DNA of 64,000 bases. It comes from Gammaproteobacteria bacterium (GTDB taxonomy: Bacteria > Pseudomonadota > Gammaproteobacteria > Pseudomonadales > Cellvibrionaceae). Within the stretch, counting starts at the first letter, position 1; each line of letters starts with the position of its first letter. Shown in pieces: positions 7,149 through 14,242 of this stretch. The position numbers and the translations under genes were made by a program. The DNA lies in assembly GCA_021151835.1 (NCBI GenBank), contig JAGKWO010000009.1:1-64000 (forward strand). Reading direction: 5' to 3'. The notes below the pieces were generated by a model. The model saw only the letters and a list, made by a program, of their open reading frames with translations, was not told the origin of the DNA and did no database searches.

Positions 7149-7217
7149 GTAGGTTGGGCAGTCATGCCCAACATGCTATTTAATTACCAAAATGTTGGGC
7201 ATTGCTGCCCAACCTAC
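7149..7217. repeat. Nested palindromic intergenic repeat, copy A
   Basis: Outer arms GTAGGTTGGGCAG (7149-7161) and CTGCCCAACCTAC (7205-7217) are perfect complements. Inner arms ATGCCCAACAT (7164-7174) and ATGTTGGGCAT (7192-7202) are also perfect. The unit GCTATTTAATTACCAAA lies between. Two diverged copies occur at 8694 and 9519. It looks like a REP/MITE-type element and sits just past the integron tail. Confidence 0.85.
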
Positions 7218-7419
7218 AACAATTTACTTCCATCTTGGTTGAGAGCAACACCGAATATCAAAACCAAATTACAAAAAGAATGAATTTTTCCTTTCGCAAA
7301 AATCCACATAATTGCAACTATCTACTCTTGAAATATTCCCGCCTATAATTCATTGCAATTCGCGTATTGTTTAACGTTAAACTAAGGCCCCGTCCATACA
7401 ATTTACCCGGCGTTATCGA

Positions 7420-8103
7420 ATGACATATCTTCCTCTCCTGCATCTTACCAAGCGCCATCCTTCGGCAATTCTGCTGCTAGTACAACTGATGGGAATGTTG
7501 CTTTATCCATTCCTTGAAGGAACACAGGCGGGGTTGGTTGCCTTTAACGCCTTTGGTGTGATGGTACTGGCGCTTACCACGCGTATGGTGAAGCGTACGC
7601 CGGGGTTAACCTGGATTAGCGTGACCCTGGCCACGGTCATCATCGTGCTGTTAGTGCTGCAAACTTTTTTGGGGATGAACCACTTGCTGCCCTGGAGTTC
7701 GGGGTTGGAAGCGATTTTTTACTTTTATGCCGCAGGCAGCCTGATCGCTTACATGATGGAGGACCTGCGAGCCACGACTGACGAACTGTTTGCCGCCGGT
7801 GCAACTTTTACTTTGCTGGCTTGGGGTTTTACTCACTTGTTTATGCTGATCCAGCTACTGCAACCGGGTGCCTACGGCGCGGCGGTTAATCCACAGGATA
7901 TGCGTACCTGGACCGAGCTTAACTACCTTAGCTTTGCGCTGCTGTCGAGTACCGGGATTGGCGATGTCATACCGTTGACTCCACATGCACGCGCGGTGGC
8001 GAGTGTCGAAATGTTTGTCGGTTTGCTTTACCTGGCTGGTGTGGTTGCAAGATTGATCGGCCTCACGATGCAATCACATAGAGATGACACGCCGAAGCCT
8101 TGA
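7420..8103 (+). CDS. Two-pore-helix ion channel family protein
   Basis: A 227-residue membrane protein with about six hydrophobic segments. Near the C-terminus, SFALLSSTGIGDVIPLTPHA matches the pore helix and selectivity filter of the potassium-channel-like (Ion_trans_2) family, with TGIGD in place of TVGYGD. A last transmembrane helix (EMFVGLLYLAGVVARLIGL) follows. Bacterial proteins of this length with a degenerate filter are usually annotated 'potassium channel family' or 'ion channel'; their ion is often unproven. It stands alone, with no clear ribosome site, so the start is less sure than the frame. The region 7218-7419 before it is AT-rich and probably holds its promoter. Confidence 0.8.
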   Translation: MTYLPLLHLTKRHPSAILLLVQLMGMLLYPFLEGTQAGLVAFNAFGVMVLALTTRMVKRTPGLTWISVTLATVIIVLLVLQTFLGMNHLLPWSSGLEAIFYFYAAGSLIAYMMEDLRATTDELFAAGATFTLLAWGFTHLFMLIQLLQPGAYGAAVNPQDMRTWTELNYLSFALLSSTGIGDVIPLTPHARAVASVEMFVGLLYLAGVVARLIGLTMQSHRDDTPKP

Positions 8104-8267
8104 GCGTAAATATTTGCTCTTGGCAGAGACTGGAGCGTTCCAATACGCAAGCGTCGATTCCAGCGCTGTTATTCGAACTAAACGTGGAATCAACAAGTCA
8201 ATGTTGTCGTAGGGTGTATTATTCTACGCATTAGTGATTGTTGTTCTTGACATACCGGGGTAATCAA

Positions 8268-8684
8268 ATGATTTGTATTGTTTATATTAGCTCTGCGAAA
8301 CTCGGCTTAACTTACAGTGAAATAATCAACATCGTAGAAGATTCCCGGATTAACAATGAAAAAAACGGCTTAACCGGATTATTACTCTTCAATAGTGGCA
8401 ATTTTATGCAATTGTTAGAAGGCGAGGAATCGGTTGTAGATGCTTTGTACAGAAAAATCGAAAAGGACCGTCGCCATACCGAAGTGAAGCTTTTGTTGAA
8501 GGAACCGATCACTCACAGGAATTTTAACAATTGGACGATGGGCTTTAAAAATATCGAAAAATTGAAAGAAATGAAGCCTGAGCTTCTTAACTCATTCCTA
8601 ACGGATGAATTGAATTTTTCTGTCTATCAAAAAAATCCATACAGGGCATTGGAATTTTTGGAGACGTTTAAGCGGATAATTTAA
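8268..8684 (+). CDS. BLUF-domain blue-light sensor protein
   Basis: A 138-residue protein that is almost only a BLUF domain, which binds FAD and senses blue light. Visible hallmarks are the N-terminal VYISSAKLG strand with the flavin-side tyrosine, N-x-x-NGLTGLLLF, the NFMQLLEGE strand with the key glutamine, and NWTMGF near the end with the semi-conserved Trp/Met. ATG 8268 starts exactly where BLUF domains usually begin; an in-frame start at 8238 would add ten residues. No output domain is attached, so it probably signals through a partner, as short PixD/Slr1694-type proteins do. It lies between repeat copies A and B. Confidence 0.93.
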   Translation: MICIVYISSAKLGLTYSEIINIVEDSRINNEKNGLTGLLLFNSGNFMQLLEGEESVVDALYRKIEKDRRHTEVKLLLKEPITHRNFNNWTMGFKNIEKLKEMKPELLNSFLTDELNFSVYQKNPYRALEFLETFKRII

Positions 8685-8693
8685 TTTTGAGGC

Positions 8694-8776
8694 GTAGGTG
8701 GGCAGCCATGCCCAACAATGCTATTCAATTGCCAAAATGATGAGCATTACTGCCTGCGTGGCCCGACCCAACCTAC
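8694..8776. repeat. Palindromic intergenic repeat, copy B
   Basis: GTAGGTGGGCAGCCATGCCC at the left, the conserved centre CAATGCTATTCAATTGCCAA, then CCCAACCTAC at 8767-8776. It is more degenerate than copy A; the right half carries an extra TGCCTGCGTGGCCCGA shared with copy C. Confidence 0.8.
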
Positions 8777-8950
8777 AAAGCCACTCCTGATTTTGGCCGA
8801 ATGCGGGTTCTTATTAATCAACGCGTGTAATATGTTGTTATGGCGGTACGAAGAAAAATCTGGAAAATTTTGATTCATACGTACAGTTATTAATTCTTTC
8901 TGCCGATTCTTATCCCTCTCTCTAACCCGTAGAATATTAAGGATAGTTAT

Positions 8951-9502
8951 ATGCCGAAGGCTGAAATTTATGAAGTTAACTCAAAAGGAGAAATTGCTAA
9001 AAAACCGTGTCACGAAGCCGAAAAGGATGGTCCGGGTAACGCCTTGTGTGCGGAGCAACAACTTTTAGCAAAAATTAAAGATCAAGCGAAAGGGAATAGA
9101 TATTTAATTGTGGTTAATGATTGGCCATGTGCGGGATGCATCGAAAAGCTTAAAGAGGCGAGTAAAAAGTTCACCATTTTTGTACGCGCTTGCAAGAAGA
9201 AAAGTAAAGGTCTTAACAAGGTAACTGACGGCACCTATGAGGCTAATCACTACAGCGACATAGTCAAAGACGCTAACCAAAATTCATCTTCCGTCCCGAC
9301 GGCATCGCACGAATCATCAAAGTATTCTATTGTTGAGAAAATTATTTCTGTTGACGGTAAGGAGCGAGGAGTTGTCATTATCTACAAGGATGGCGTTTCG
9401 ACATATGTAGCTTTTACCGAAATACCCGAGCTGAAATCTCATGCAACAATCCAGGTCGCTCATAAAATAGAATTGAAGAAAATTTTTGAAAAGATTTTAT
9501 AA
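8951..9502 (+). CDS. Cytidine-deaminase-fold protein, possible toxin
   Basis: A 183-residue protein. Residues 33-35 are C-A-E inside an alpha-helix (NALCAEQQLLAKI). Residues 59-63 are P-C-A-G-C after a strand (YLIVVNDW). The CxE plus PCxxC pair is the zinc signature of the nucleotide/nucleic-acid deaminase superfamily, with Glu35 as the proton shuttle. Housekeeping cytidine or tRNA deaminases have other surrounding sequence, so this is more like the diverse toxin-type deaminases. The last 55 residues are a separate beta-rich segment of unknown role. There is no signal peptide or secretion domain, and no obvious immunity gene beside it. It is bracketed by repeat copies B and C. Confidence 0.7.
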   Translation: MPKAEIYEVNSKGEIAKKPCHEAEKDGPGNALCAEQQLLAKIKDQAKGNRYLIVVNDWPCAGCIEKLKEASKKFTIFVRACKKKSKGLNKVTDGTYEANHYSDIVKDANQNSSSVPTASHESSKYSIVEKIISVDGKERGVVIIYKDGVSTYVAFTEIPELKSHATIQVAHKIELKKIFEKIL

Positions 9503-9518
9503 ATACTTTACCTGGTGC

Positions 9519-9617
9519 GTAAGTTGGGGCCTGCCTGCGCAGGCAGCCATGCCCAACAATGCTATTCAATTGCCAAAACGGTGAGCATTACTGCCTGCGT
9601 GGCCCGACCCCAACTAC
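9519..9617. repeat. Palindromic intergenic repeat, copy C
   Basis: GTAAGTTGGGGCCTGCCTGC at the left and CCCCAACTAC at the right (9608-9617), with GCCATGCCCAACAATGC and CTATTCAATTGCCAAAA in the centre as in copy B. It lies between the convergent deaminase gene and the toxin operon. Confidence 0.8.
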
Positions 9618-9688
9618 ATAAGAACCAACTTCAATTTTTGCTGAGATTTCTTAACGAGTGGCTGCTTTATTAGGTTGGAAAACAGCAA

Positions 9689-10210
9689 TCAAAGATCACC
9701 GTTTTCAATTTTCGACGCTATTTTCTTAAATTCTTCAAATAATCCCTTTGTAAATAAAAGCTCATCGCTAAAGTTTGCCTGTTGTGGATCATTATCGTCG
9801 TCTTCTTCCCATAGATGGCTTTGACGAGAGTAATTTCTAAAGCCATAGCCGGGTTCTCCGAACATTCTGGATACGCAAAGATTCTCTCCATTAACGGTCT
9901 CTTCGTAAGTATATTTTCCTTTTGGAAGACCACCTTCGATTTCGGTTCTAAAAAATTTTAGTTCTAATGTGTTAATAAACCATTGAAGTCCTTTGGCTGG
10001 AAACTCTAAATCAGAACCTGCTAACCATTTTTCTGGAGAGCCATTTATTGATGGTTGAAAACTCTTTCCAGCCCAGATTAAATAATTTTCGTCTTTTAAC
10101 AAATAATGAAATCTACTTCTGCCTAACTCTTCTGCAAATTCTTCGAGTTTAAGAATTAGCCTTGAATCGTTATCTATTGTGGAAGCATCGGTATCGTTAA
10201 TTTTTTTCAT
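9689..10210 (-). CDS. Hypothetical protein, third gene of the toxin operon
   Basis: A 173-residue acidic soluble protein (run WEEDDDNDPQQ) with no signal peptide. It starts inside the last codons of the upstream gene (14 bp overlap), so the two are translationally coupled. Residues 25-75 look like alternating strands and helices (FHYLLKDENYLIWAGKSF). An acidic small protein directly behind a toxin gene fits an immunity role, but no immunity family is recognised. Low G+C content like the gene above it suggests acquisition by transfer. Confidence 0.65.
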   Translation of the reverse strand: MKKINDTDASTIDNDSRLILKLEEFAEELGRSRFHYLLKDENYLIWAGKSFQPSINGSPEKWLAGSDLEFPAKGLQWFINTLELKFFRTEIEGGLPKGKYTYEETVNGENLCVSRMFGEPGYGFRNYSRQSHLWEEDDDNDPQQANFSDELLFTKGLFEEFKKIASKIENGDL

Positions 10211-10490
10211 TGCTAGTTATTTTTTCCAACATCTTTGATACATCATCAATTAGAGCCTTTATCTCCAGTTCATCAGGGCTTGAAAATTCACGAGACGATA
10301 TAATCCCATAGGTGAATTGATTTCCATCTAACTTGATTCTTGGGTCAATATTTTGGTCGGCATATTTTTTTATAAAAATCATTTGATTTTTTATGGATTG
10401 TTTTGTGTCGTCACTGGTGCATGAAAGTTTATCGCTTTCAAGTTCCATGATGACTTTATGCGCGGCGGTAGAGAGCTTTTGATAATTCAT
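10197..10490 (-). CDS. Small protein directly downstream of the toxin gene
   Basis: A 97-residue protein. The ATG lies one base after the toxin stop (TAA-A-ATG), with GGAAG as ribosome site inside the toxin's last codons; a TTG four codons earlier is possible. It is mostly helical (residues 1-45 and 75-97) with a strand GNQFTYGIISSREF in the middle. Its position right behind the toxin and tight coupling make it the first immunity candidate. No family recognised. Confidence 0.65.
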   Translation of the reverse strand: MNYQKLSTAAHKVIMELESDKLSCTSDDTKQSIKNQMIFIKKYADQNIDPRIKLDGNQFTYGIISSREFSSPDELEIKALIDDVSKMLEKITSNEKN

Positions 10491-10491
10491 T

Positions 10492-11652
10492 TTAACTTCC
10501 AATTTTATTAAGAGTAATTATGTCTTTTCTGAGCCTGTCGTTGATAAACAACTGTATTCCGCCCCCATTCGTAGATACAGAATTGCCGGGAGTTGTCCAT
10601 GTGTCAATGATAGGTTTTGAATGGCTTGAAAGACCTGTACCTTTAGGCATTAGGAAATCAGCTTTTGTTCGTCCTTTAGCGCTTATTCCCAGTGCGTCAG
10701 GTGTTTGATTTCCCTTTGGATCAAACCAGTTTCCGGGGAAACCATGAGGCATGACATATTGCGTCATTTTTTCCGGGGGTGGAAAGCTTATGACACTTAA
10801 AGGTTTTGTTAGGTCAACTCCACCGGATCTACTGCCATCGGCACTTCCCAGTGCATCAGCTATTTGTGTTTCTGAAAATTCATTTTCCTTTAGATAGATC
10901 CTTGCAACCTTTTCCCTTGCTGCAATATGAGCAGGTGTTGAGCCTTCTGATTTTGCAAGCTGTATTTCCTGTGTTGTGGGTTTGTTTGAATCTGTAGTTT
11001 TACTTGAGCTCTCCGGCCCCAACGACACCGGATCGTACCCGGGCCCAGTAGCAGCCACAAGTTCAAACTTTTTCTCCGGCACCGACATCGGTGGCAATTG
11101 AATTTGGTATGCAAGCAGTTCTTTGTTGGCTAATCGATTGAATACTTCATCGAGCGGGTTGGATTGGTTGTAGCTGTTGTACAGGTTGTGGCTGTTCAGG
11201 TAGGAGAGCAATGCATGGGTTCCGATGCCCAGATCTGCCAGCAGCATTTGTGCAGTTTGTTTGCTGGCGATGGGCACCGGTGATAGGTTTGTGGCGCAGT
11301 GACGTTTGGGGCCTTTGATGATGCAGAGCCCGATGTCCTTGCTGCCGCGCAAGCTGTTATTGGCATTGAGTAACGGCAGTTTGTAGAGAATTAAATCCCC
11401 GCGCATGATCGCGTTGGCGACTTCTTTATGCACACCGGCTGCGTGGTAAGAATAAAGCGAGGCAGGGCGGCAATTGATGCGGGCCAGTATTTGTAGCCAG
11501 GTTTCAGGTTCCAGCGATAAATACGCGATTGTGCGTTCCGTGAGATAACTGGTGTTGGTATAGCGTTGTGCTGCAGAGGATTGGGGTTGGTTGTAGCGGC
11601 CGGTGAGTTCGTAAAGGTGGCCGTTGCGGGCGTGTATAGTCAGGTTGATCAC
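10492..11652 (-). CDS. Polymorphic-toxin-like protein with C-terminal toxin domain
   Basis: A 386-residue protein. Residues 1-200 form an N-terminal domain I do not recognise (starts LTIHARNGHLYELTGRY). Residues 205-295 are a Ser/Pro/Lys-rich linker. The last 90 residues (from about MTQYVMPHGFPGNWFDPKGN) contain GNQTPDALGI, GRTKADFLMPKG, IIDTWTTPGN and GGGIQLF. This block resembles domains that databases call polymorphic toxin type 46; I recall the name with modest certainty and would not assert the activity. The layout of 'delivery part, linker, C-terminal toxin, small genes behind' is typical of contact-dependent or type VI effectors. No signal peptide is present. Confidence 0.65.
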   Translation of the reverse strand: MINLTIHARNGHLYELTGRYNQPQSSAAQRYTNTSYLTERTIAYLSLEPETWLQILARINCRPASLYSYHAAGVHKEVANAIMRGDLILYKLPLLNANNSLRGSKDIGLCIIKGPKRHCATNLSPVPIASKQTAQMLLADLGIGTHALLSYLNSHNLYNSYNQSNPLDEVFNRLANKELLAYQIQLPPMSVPEKKFELVAATGPGYDPVSLGPESSSKTTDSNKPTTQEIQLAKSEGSTPAHIAAREKVARIYLKENEFSETQIADALGSADGSRSGGVDLTKPLSVISFPPPEKMTQYVMPHGFPGNWFDPKGNQTPDALGISAKGRTKADFLMPKGTGLSSHSKPIIDTWTTPGNSVSTNGGGIQLFINDRLRKDIITLNKIGS

Positions 11653-11826
11653 AGGGTCGTCCTTGTTGTGATAGTGAGTGGCGCTAGTTTAATCAGCGAA
11701 AATGTGCTGTCCAGTCTTTCATTTGTGCAATGTATTTATGTGTGATGAATATCACTCGGCCCACTAGCGATTCGATATTTTAGGGAATGGCGATTCAATA
11801 TCGCTGAATTTTAAACACCGCGGCAT

Positions 11827-12672
11827 TTAAAAGGTACTCGTCACCACACCGGCTTCTATCACCTTGGCCTCAATAGTCTTTCCACTCGATAAATTCTTCA
11901 CCCGAATCACTTCCCCTCCACCGCCTTTTTCCAATGCCTCACCCGGCATGGACGCAGAAATCCCGGCACGGTTGGCGATGATTTTTATTTTGTCGCCGCG
12001 TTTGATTAATTGCGGTTGGTCGATTAAATCCGGGCTGAGTATTTGATTGGCGCGGATGCGGCGTTTGGCTCCCATGCCGGTGATGTCGCTAATGCGGTGA
12101 TAAAAACCGCGTTGGGTTTTGGCGATGTCGGTTACTTGTGTTTGCAATTGATTGCTTTGGATTGTTTCGCCGCGATTGATAATGGCGGTGCTGATTACTA
12201 CGGGTAGAAATACTTGCATGTCGCTACTGACTTTTATTGGCCAGCCTTTTATGCCTGAACATTCCAGTGTTAATTGTTCGCGAGATAATTTTGTTGCATT
12301 GCCGCCACTGACTTTTATTTTTGTGGGGCAGGGTGTGAGTTTATTTGTGCTGGTTAACGGAGTGTTTACCAATACGAGACGCATGCCTCGCCAGTTTTTT
12401 TCGGTGGCTTGTTTGTTCATCAGGGATTGCAAGTGCTGGTGAATGGCTTGATCGATTTGTTGATTAACGGTTTGTTCGGCGTTCGCGGCGGTGGCGATTG
12501 AAAATAAAAATAGTGATAAGCCCGCTAATGAAAAACAACAGGCGGAAAAACTACTTCCGCTTGTATTTCCCCTTTGGTCCACATGCGGAAATATCGCTGG
12601 CGTTTTTGCGCGCGTCGATTTAATAAAATTCAATAAAATCAATTTGATAAGCCTCGTTTTATCTCTGGGCAT
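11827..12672 (-). CDS. flgA: Flagellar P-ring assembly chaperone FlgA
   Basis: FlgA helps FlgI assemble into the periplasmic P ring. The C-terminal 150 residues hold the SAF/ChapFlgA features: VVISTAIINRGETIQSNQLQ, DITGMGAKRRIRANQIL, LIKRGDKIKIIA and a GGGGEVIRVKNLSSGKTIEAKV ending. A hydrophobic signal segment lies at residues 43-64 (cleavage near ANA-EQ), unusually far from the first Met. An internal GTG at 12582 would give 251 residues and a normal signal peptide. ATG 12672 does have AGGAAC upstream, but a likely sigma-54 promoter ends too close to it. It is divergent from flgB. flgM and flgN, often next to flgA, are not seen. Confidence 0.9.
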   Translation of the reverse strand: MPRDKTRLIKLILLNFIKSTRAKTPAIFPHVDQRGNTSGSSFSACCFSLAGLSLFLFSIATAANAEQTVNQQIDQAIHQHLQSLMNKQATEKNWRGMRLVLVNTPLTSTNKLTPCPTKIKVSGGNATKLSREQLTLECSGIKGWPIKVSSDMQVFLPVVISTAIINRGETIQSNQLQTQVTDIAKTQRGFYHRISDITGMGAKRRIRANQILSPDLIDQPQLIKRGDKIKIIANRAGISASMPGEALEKGGGGEVIRVKNLSSGKTIEAKVIEAGVVTSTF

Positions 12673-12678
12673 AGTTCC

Positions 12679-12694
12679 TGCTAAAGCTGTGCCA
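12679..12694 (-). promoter_or_regulatory. Candidate sigma-54 promoter reading toward flgA
   Basis: On the minus strand TGGCACAGCTTTAGCA has GG and GC exactly ten bases apart and differs from TGGCACN5TTGCA by one base in the -12 box. Flagellar genes of related bacteria are often RpoN/FleQ-dependent. The implied start point (near 12668) falls just inside the longest FlgA frame, favouring an internal flgA start. Confidence 0.5.
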
Positions 12695-12720
12695 TATCAC
12701 TCCTTATGAGCATTTGATTT

Positions 12721-13098
12721 ATGAGTATCGATATTGATAAGGCGTTGGGCGTGCATGCGCAGGCGCTCGATTTGCGCGTGCAACGCAGTGAGATTCTCGC
12801 GGCCAACCTCGCTAATGAAGACACACCCGGCTTCCAGGCGCGCGACCTGGATTTTGCGCGCGAGTTGCAACGGGCGGATTCGCCGTTTGATATCGGTGAC
12901 ATTAGTGCCGGGGCTGATGGAAAGTCGATTCCGCAATTGCTGTATCGCACTCCTATGCAAGCATCGCTGGATGGCAACACGGTTGACCTGAGCATGGAGC
13001 AATCCAATTTCTCCAAAAATGCCATGGATTTCCAAACCAGCCTGACATTCCTGGATATGAAATTTCGCGGTTTAAAACAAGCGATAGAGGGGCGTTAA
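12721..13098 (+). CDS. flgB: Flagellar basal-body rod protein FlgB
   Basis: A 125-residue proximal rod subunit, exported by the flagellar type III system. The N-terminus has the rod-family motif ILAANLANEDTPGFQARDLDF (the ANN-TPGY-type signature). The C-terminus ends with FQTSLTFLDMKFRGLKQAI, which forms the paired coiled coil with the N-terminal helix. It is the first gene of the flgBCDEFGHIJKL run; flgC starts 3 bp after its stop. No good ribosome site is visible before ATG 12721. Confidence 0.96.
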   Translation: MSIDIDKALGVHAQALDLRVQRSEILAANLANEDTPGFQARDLDFARELQRADSPFDIGDISAGADGKSIPQLLYRTPMQASLDGNTVDLSMEQSNFSKNAMDFQTSLTFLDMKFRGLKQAIEGR

Positions 13099-13101
13099 GA
13101 A

Positions 13102-13530
13102 ATGGCTTTTGATTCGATTTATAAAATCGCCGGTTCGGCGATGGGCGCGCAAACGGTGCGCCTGAATACCATCGCCAGTAACCTGGCTAACGCCGATTCG
13201 GCGGCAACGCGCGCGGAAGATGTGTATCAAGCGCGCAAGCCGGTGTTCGCCGCAATTTATGAAAATGACCAGATGACGCGCAGCCAGGGGATGGGCGGTG
13301 CGCATGTGCAAGTGCTGGATGTGATTACGGCAGGCAATGAACCGCAGCGTCGGTACGAGCCGAATAATCCGCTCGCGGATCGCGATGGTTATGTGTTTTA
13401 CGCGGATATCAACCAGATCGAAGAAATGACCGACATGATGGCGGCCACGCGCAATTACGAAACCAATGTGGAAGTGCTCAACCGCATTAAAGGCATGCAG
13501 CAAGGGTTGCTGAAGTTGGGAGAAGCGTAA
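13102..13530 (+). CDS. flgC: Flagellar basal-body rod protein FlgC
   Basis: A 142-residue proximal rod protein. N-terminal motif NTIASNLANADSAATRAEDVYQ, central LDVITAGNEPQRRYEPNNPLAD (a FlgC hallmark) and C-terminal MMAATRNYETNVEVLNRIKG. GTTAAGAA precedes the ATG. The stop overlaps the flgD start (TAATG), implying coupled translation. Confidence 0.97.
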   Translation: MAFDSIYKIAGSAMGAQTVRLNTIASNLANADSAATRAEDVYQARKPVFAAIYENDQMTRSQGMGGAHVQVLDVITAGNEPQRRYEPNNPLADRDGYVFYADINQIEEMTDMMAATRNYETNVEVLNRIKGMQQGLLKLGEA

Positions 13531-14213
13531 TGAGTGCGGTCAACAATAATACTGTTTCTAATCCCTACAGCATCGATCAACTTCCCACAGTGAATGTCAG
13601 CGACGCCACGCAGATGGAAAATAATTTCATCAGCCTGATGGTGGCGCAGATCCAGAACCAGGACCCGACCAAACCGATCGATAGCACCGAGTTCCTCAAC
13701 CAGTTTTCAGCGATGAGCCAGGTCAAGAGCATGGAGAACATGACCAGCCTGAGCAAAAGCAACCTGGTGTTGATGGATAACTTGCAAACCCTGACTGCCG
13801 CGGGATTGGTAGGGCAGGAGGTGAAGGTGGCGGTGGACAGCTTGTATATAGATAGCACTGATGCCGGCAGCGATTCAATTAAAGGCCAGCTCAATCTGGC
13901 GCACGCGGCTGGCTCAGTTGAAATGAAACTGACTGACGTTAACGGCGTGAGCAAAACCATCCAACTGGGTTCGCAAGCACCGGGCTTGGTGCCGGTGGAA
14001 ATCAATCCTTCCGCGCTGGGGTTATCGCCCGGTAAATACAACGTGGAACTCAGCAGCGACAGCGGCGAATACCCGACCCTGGAAGTTAATGGTTTGGTGA
14101 GCAACGTGCGCGTGAGCGCCGATGGTCCGGTACTGGAAGTGGCCGGTGCCGGTGCAGTGCCTTTCTACAAAATCACGGAATTCGGTCAGGCTCCGCTTGC
14201 CGGGTTGCTGTAA
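13530..14213 (+). CDS. flgD: Flagellar hook assembly protein FlgD
   Basis: A 227-residue hook cap protein that guides FlgE polymerisation and is discarded afterwards. The N-terminal FlgD box is clear: NNFISLMVAQIQNQDPTKPI followed by DSTEFLNQFSAMSQVKSMEN. The C-terminal half is the FlgD Ig/Tudor-like region (VNGVSKTIQLG, LGLSPGKYNVEL). Length is normal. It lies between flgC (1 bp overlap) and flgE (29 bp gap). Confidence 0.96.
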   Translation: MSAVNNNTVSNPYSIDQLPTVNVSDATQMENNFISLMVAQIQNQDPTKPIDSTEFLNQFSAMSQVKSMENMTSLSKSNLVLMDNLQTLTAAGLVGQEVKVAVDSLYIDSTDAGSDSIKGQLNLAHAAGSVEMKLTDVNGVSKTIQLGSQAPGLVPVEINPSALGLSPGKYNVELSSDSGEYPTLEVNGLVSNVRVSADGPVLEVAGAGAVPFYKITEFGQAPLAGLL

Positions 14214-14242
14214 TCGCACGCCTTTCATAAGAGGAAAAATCG

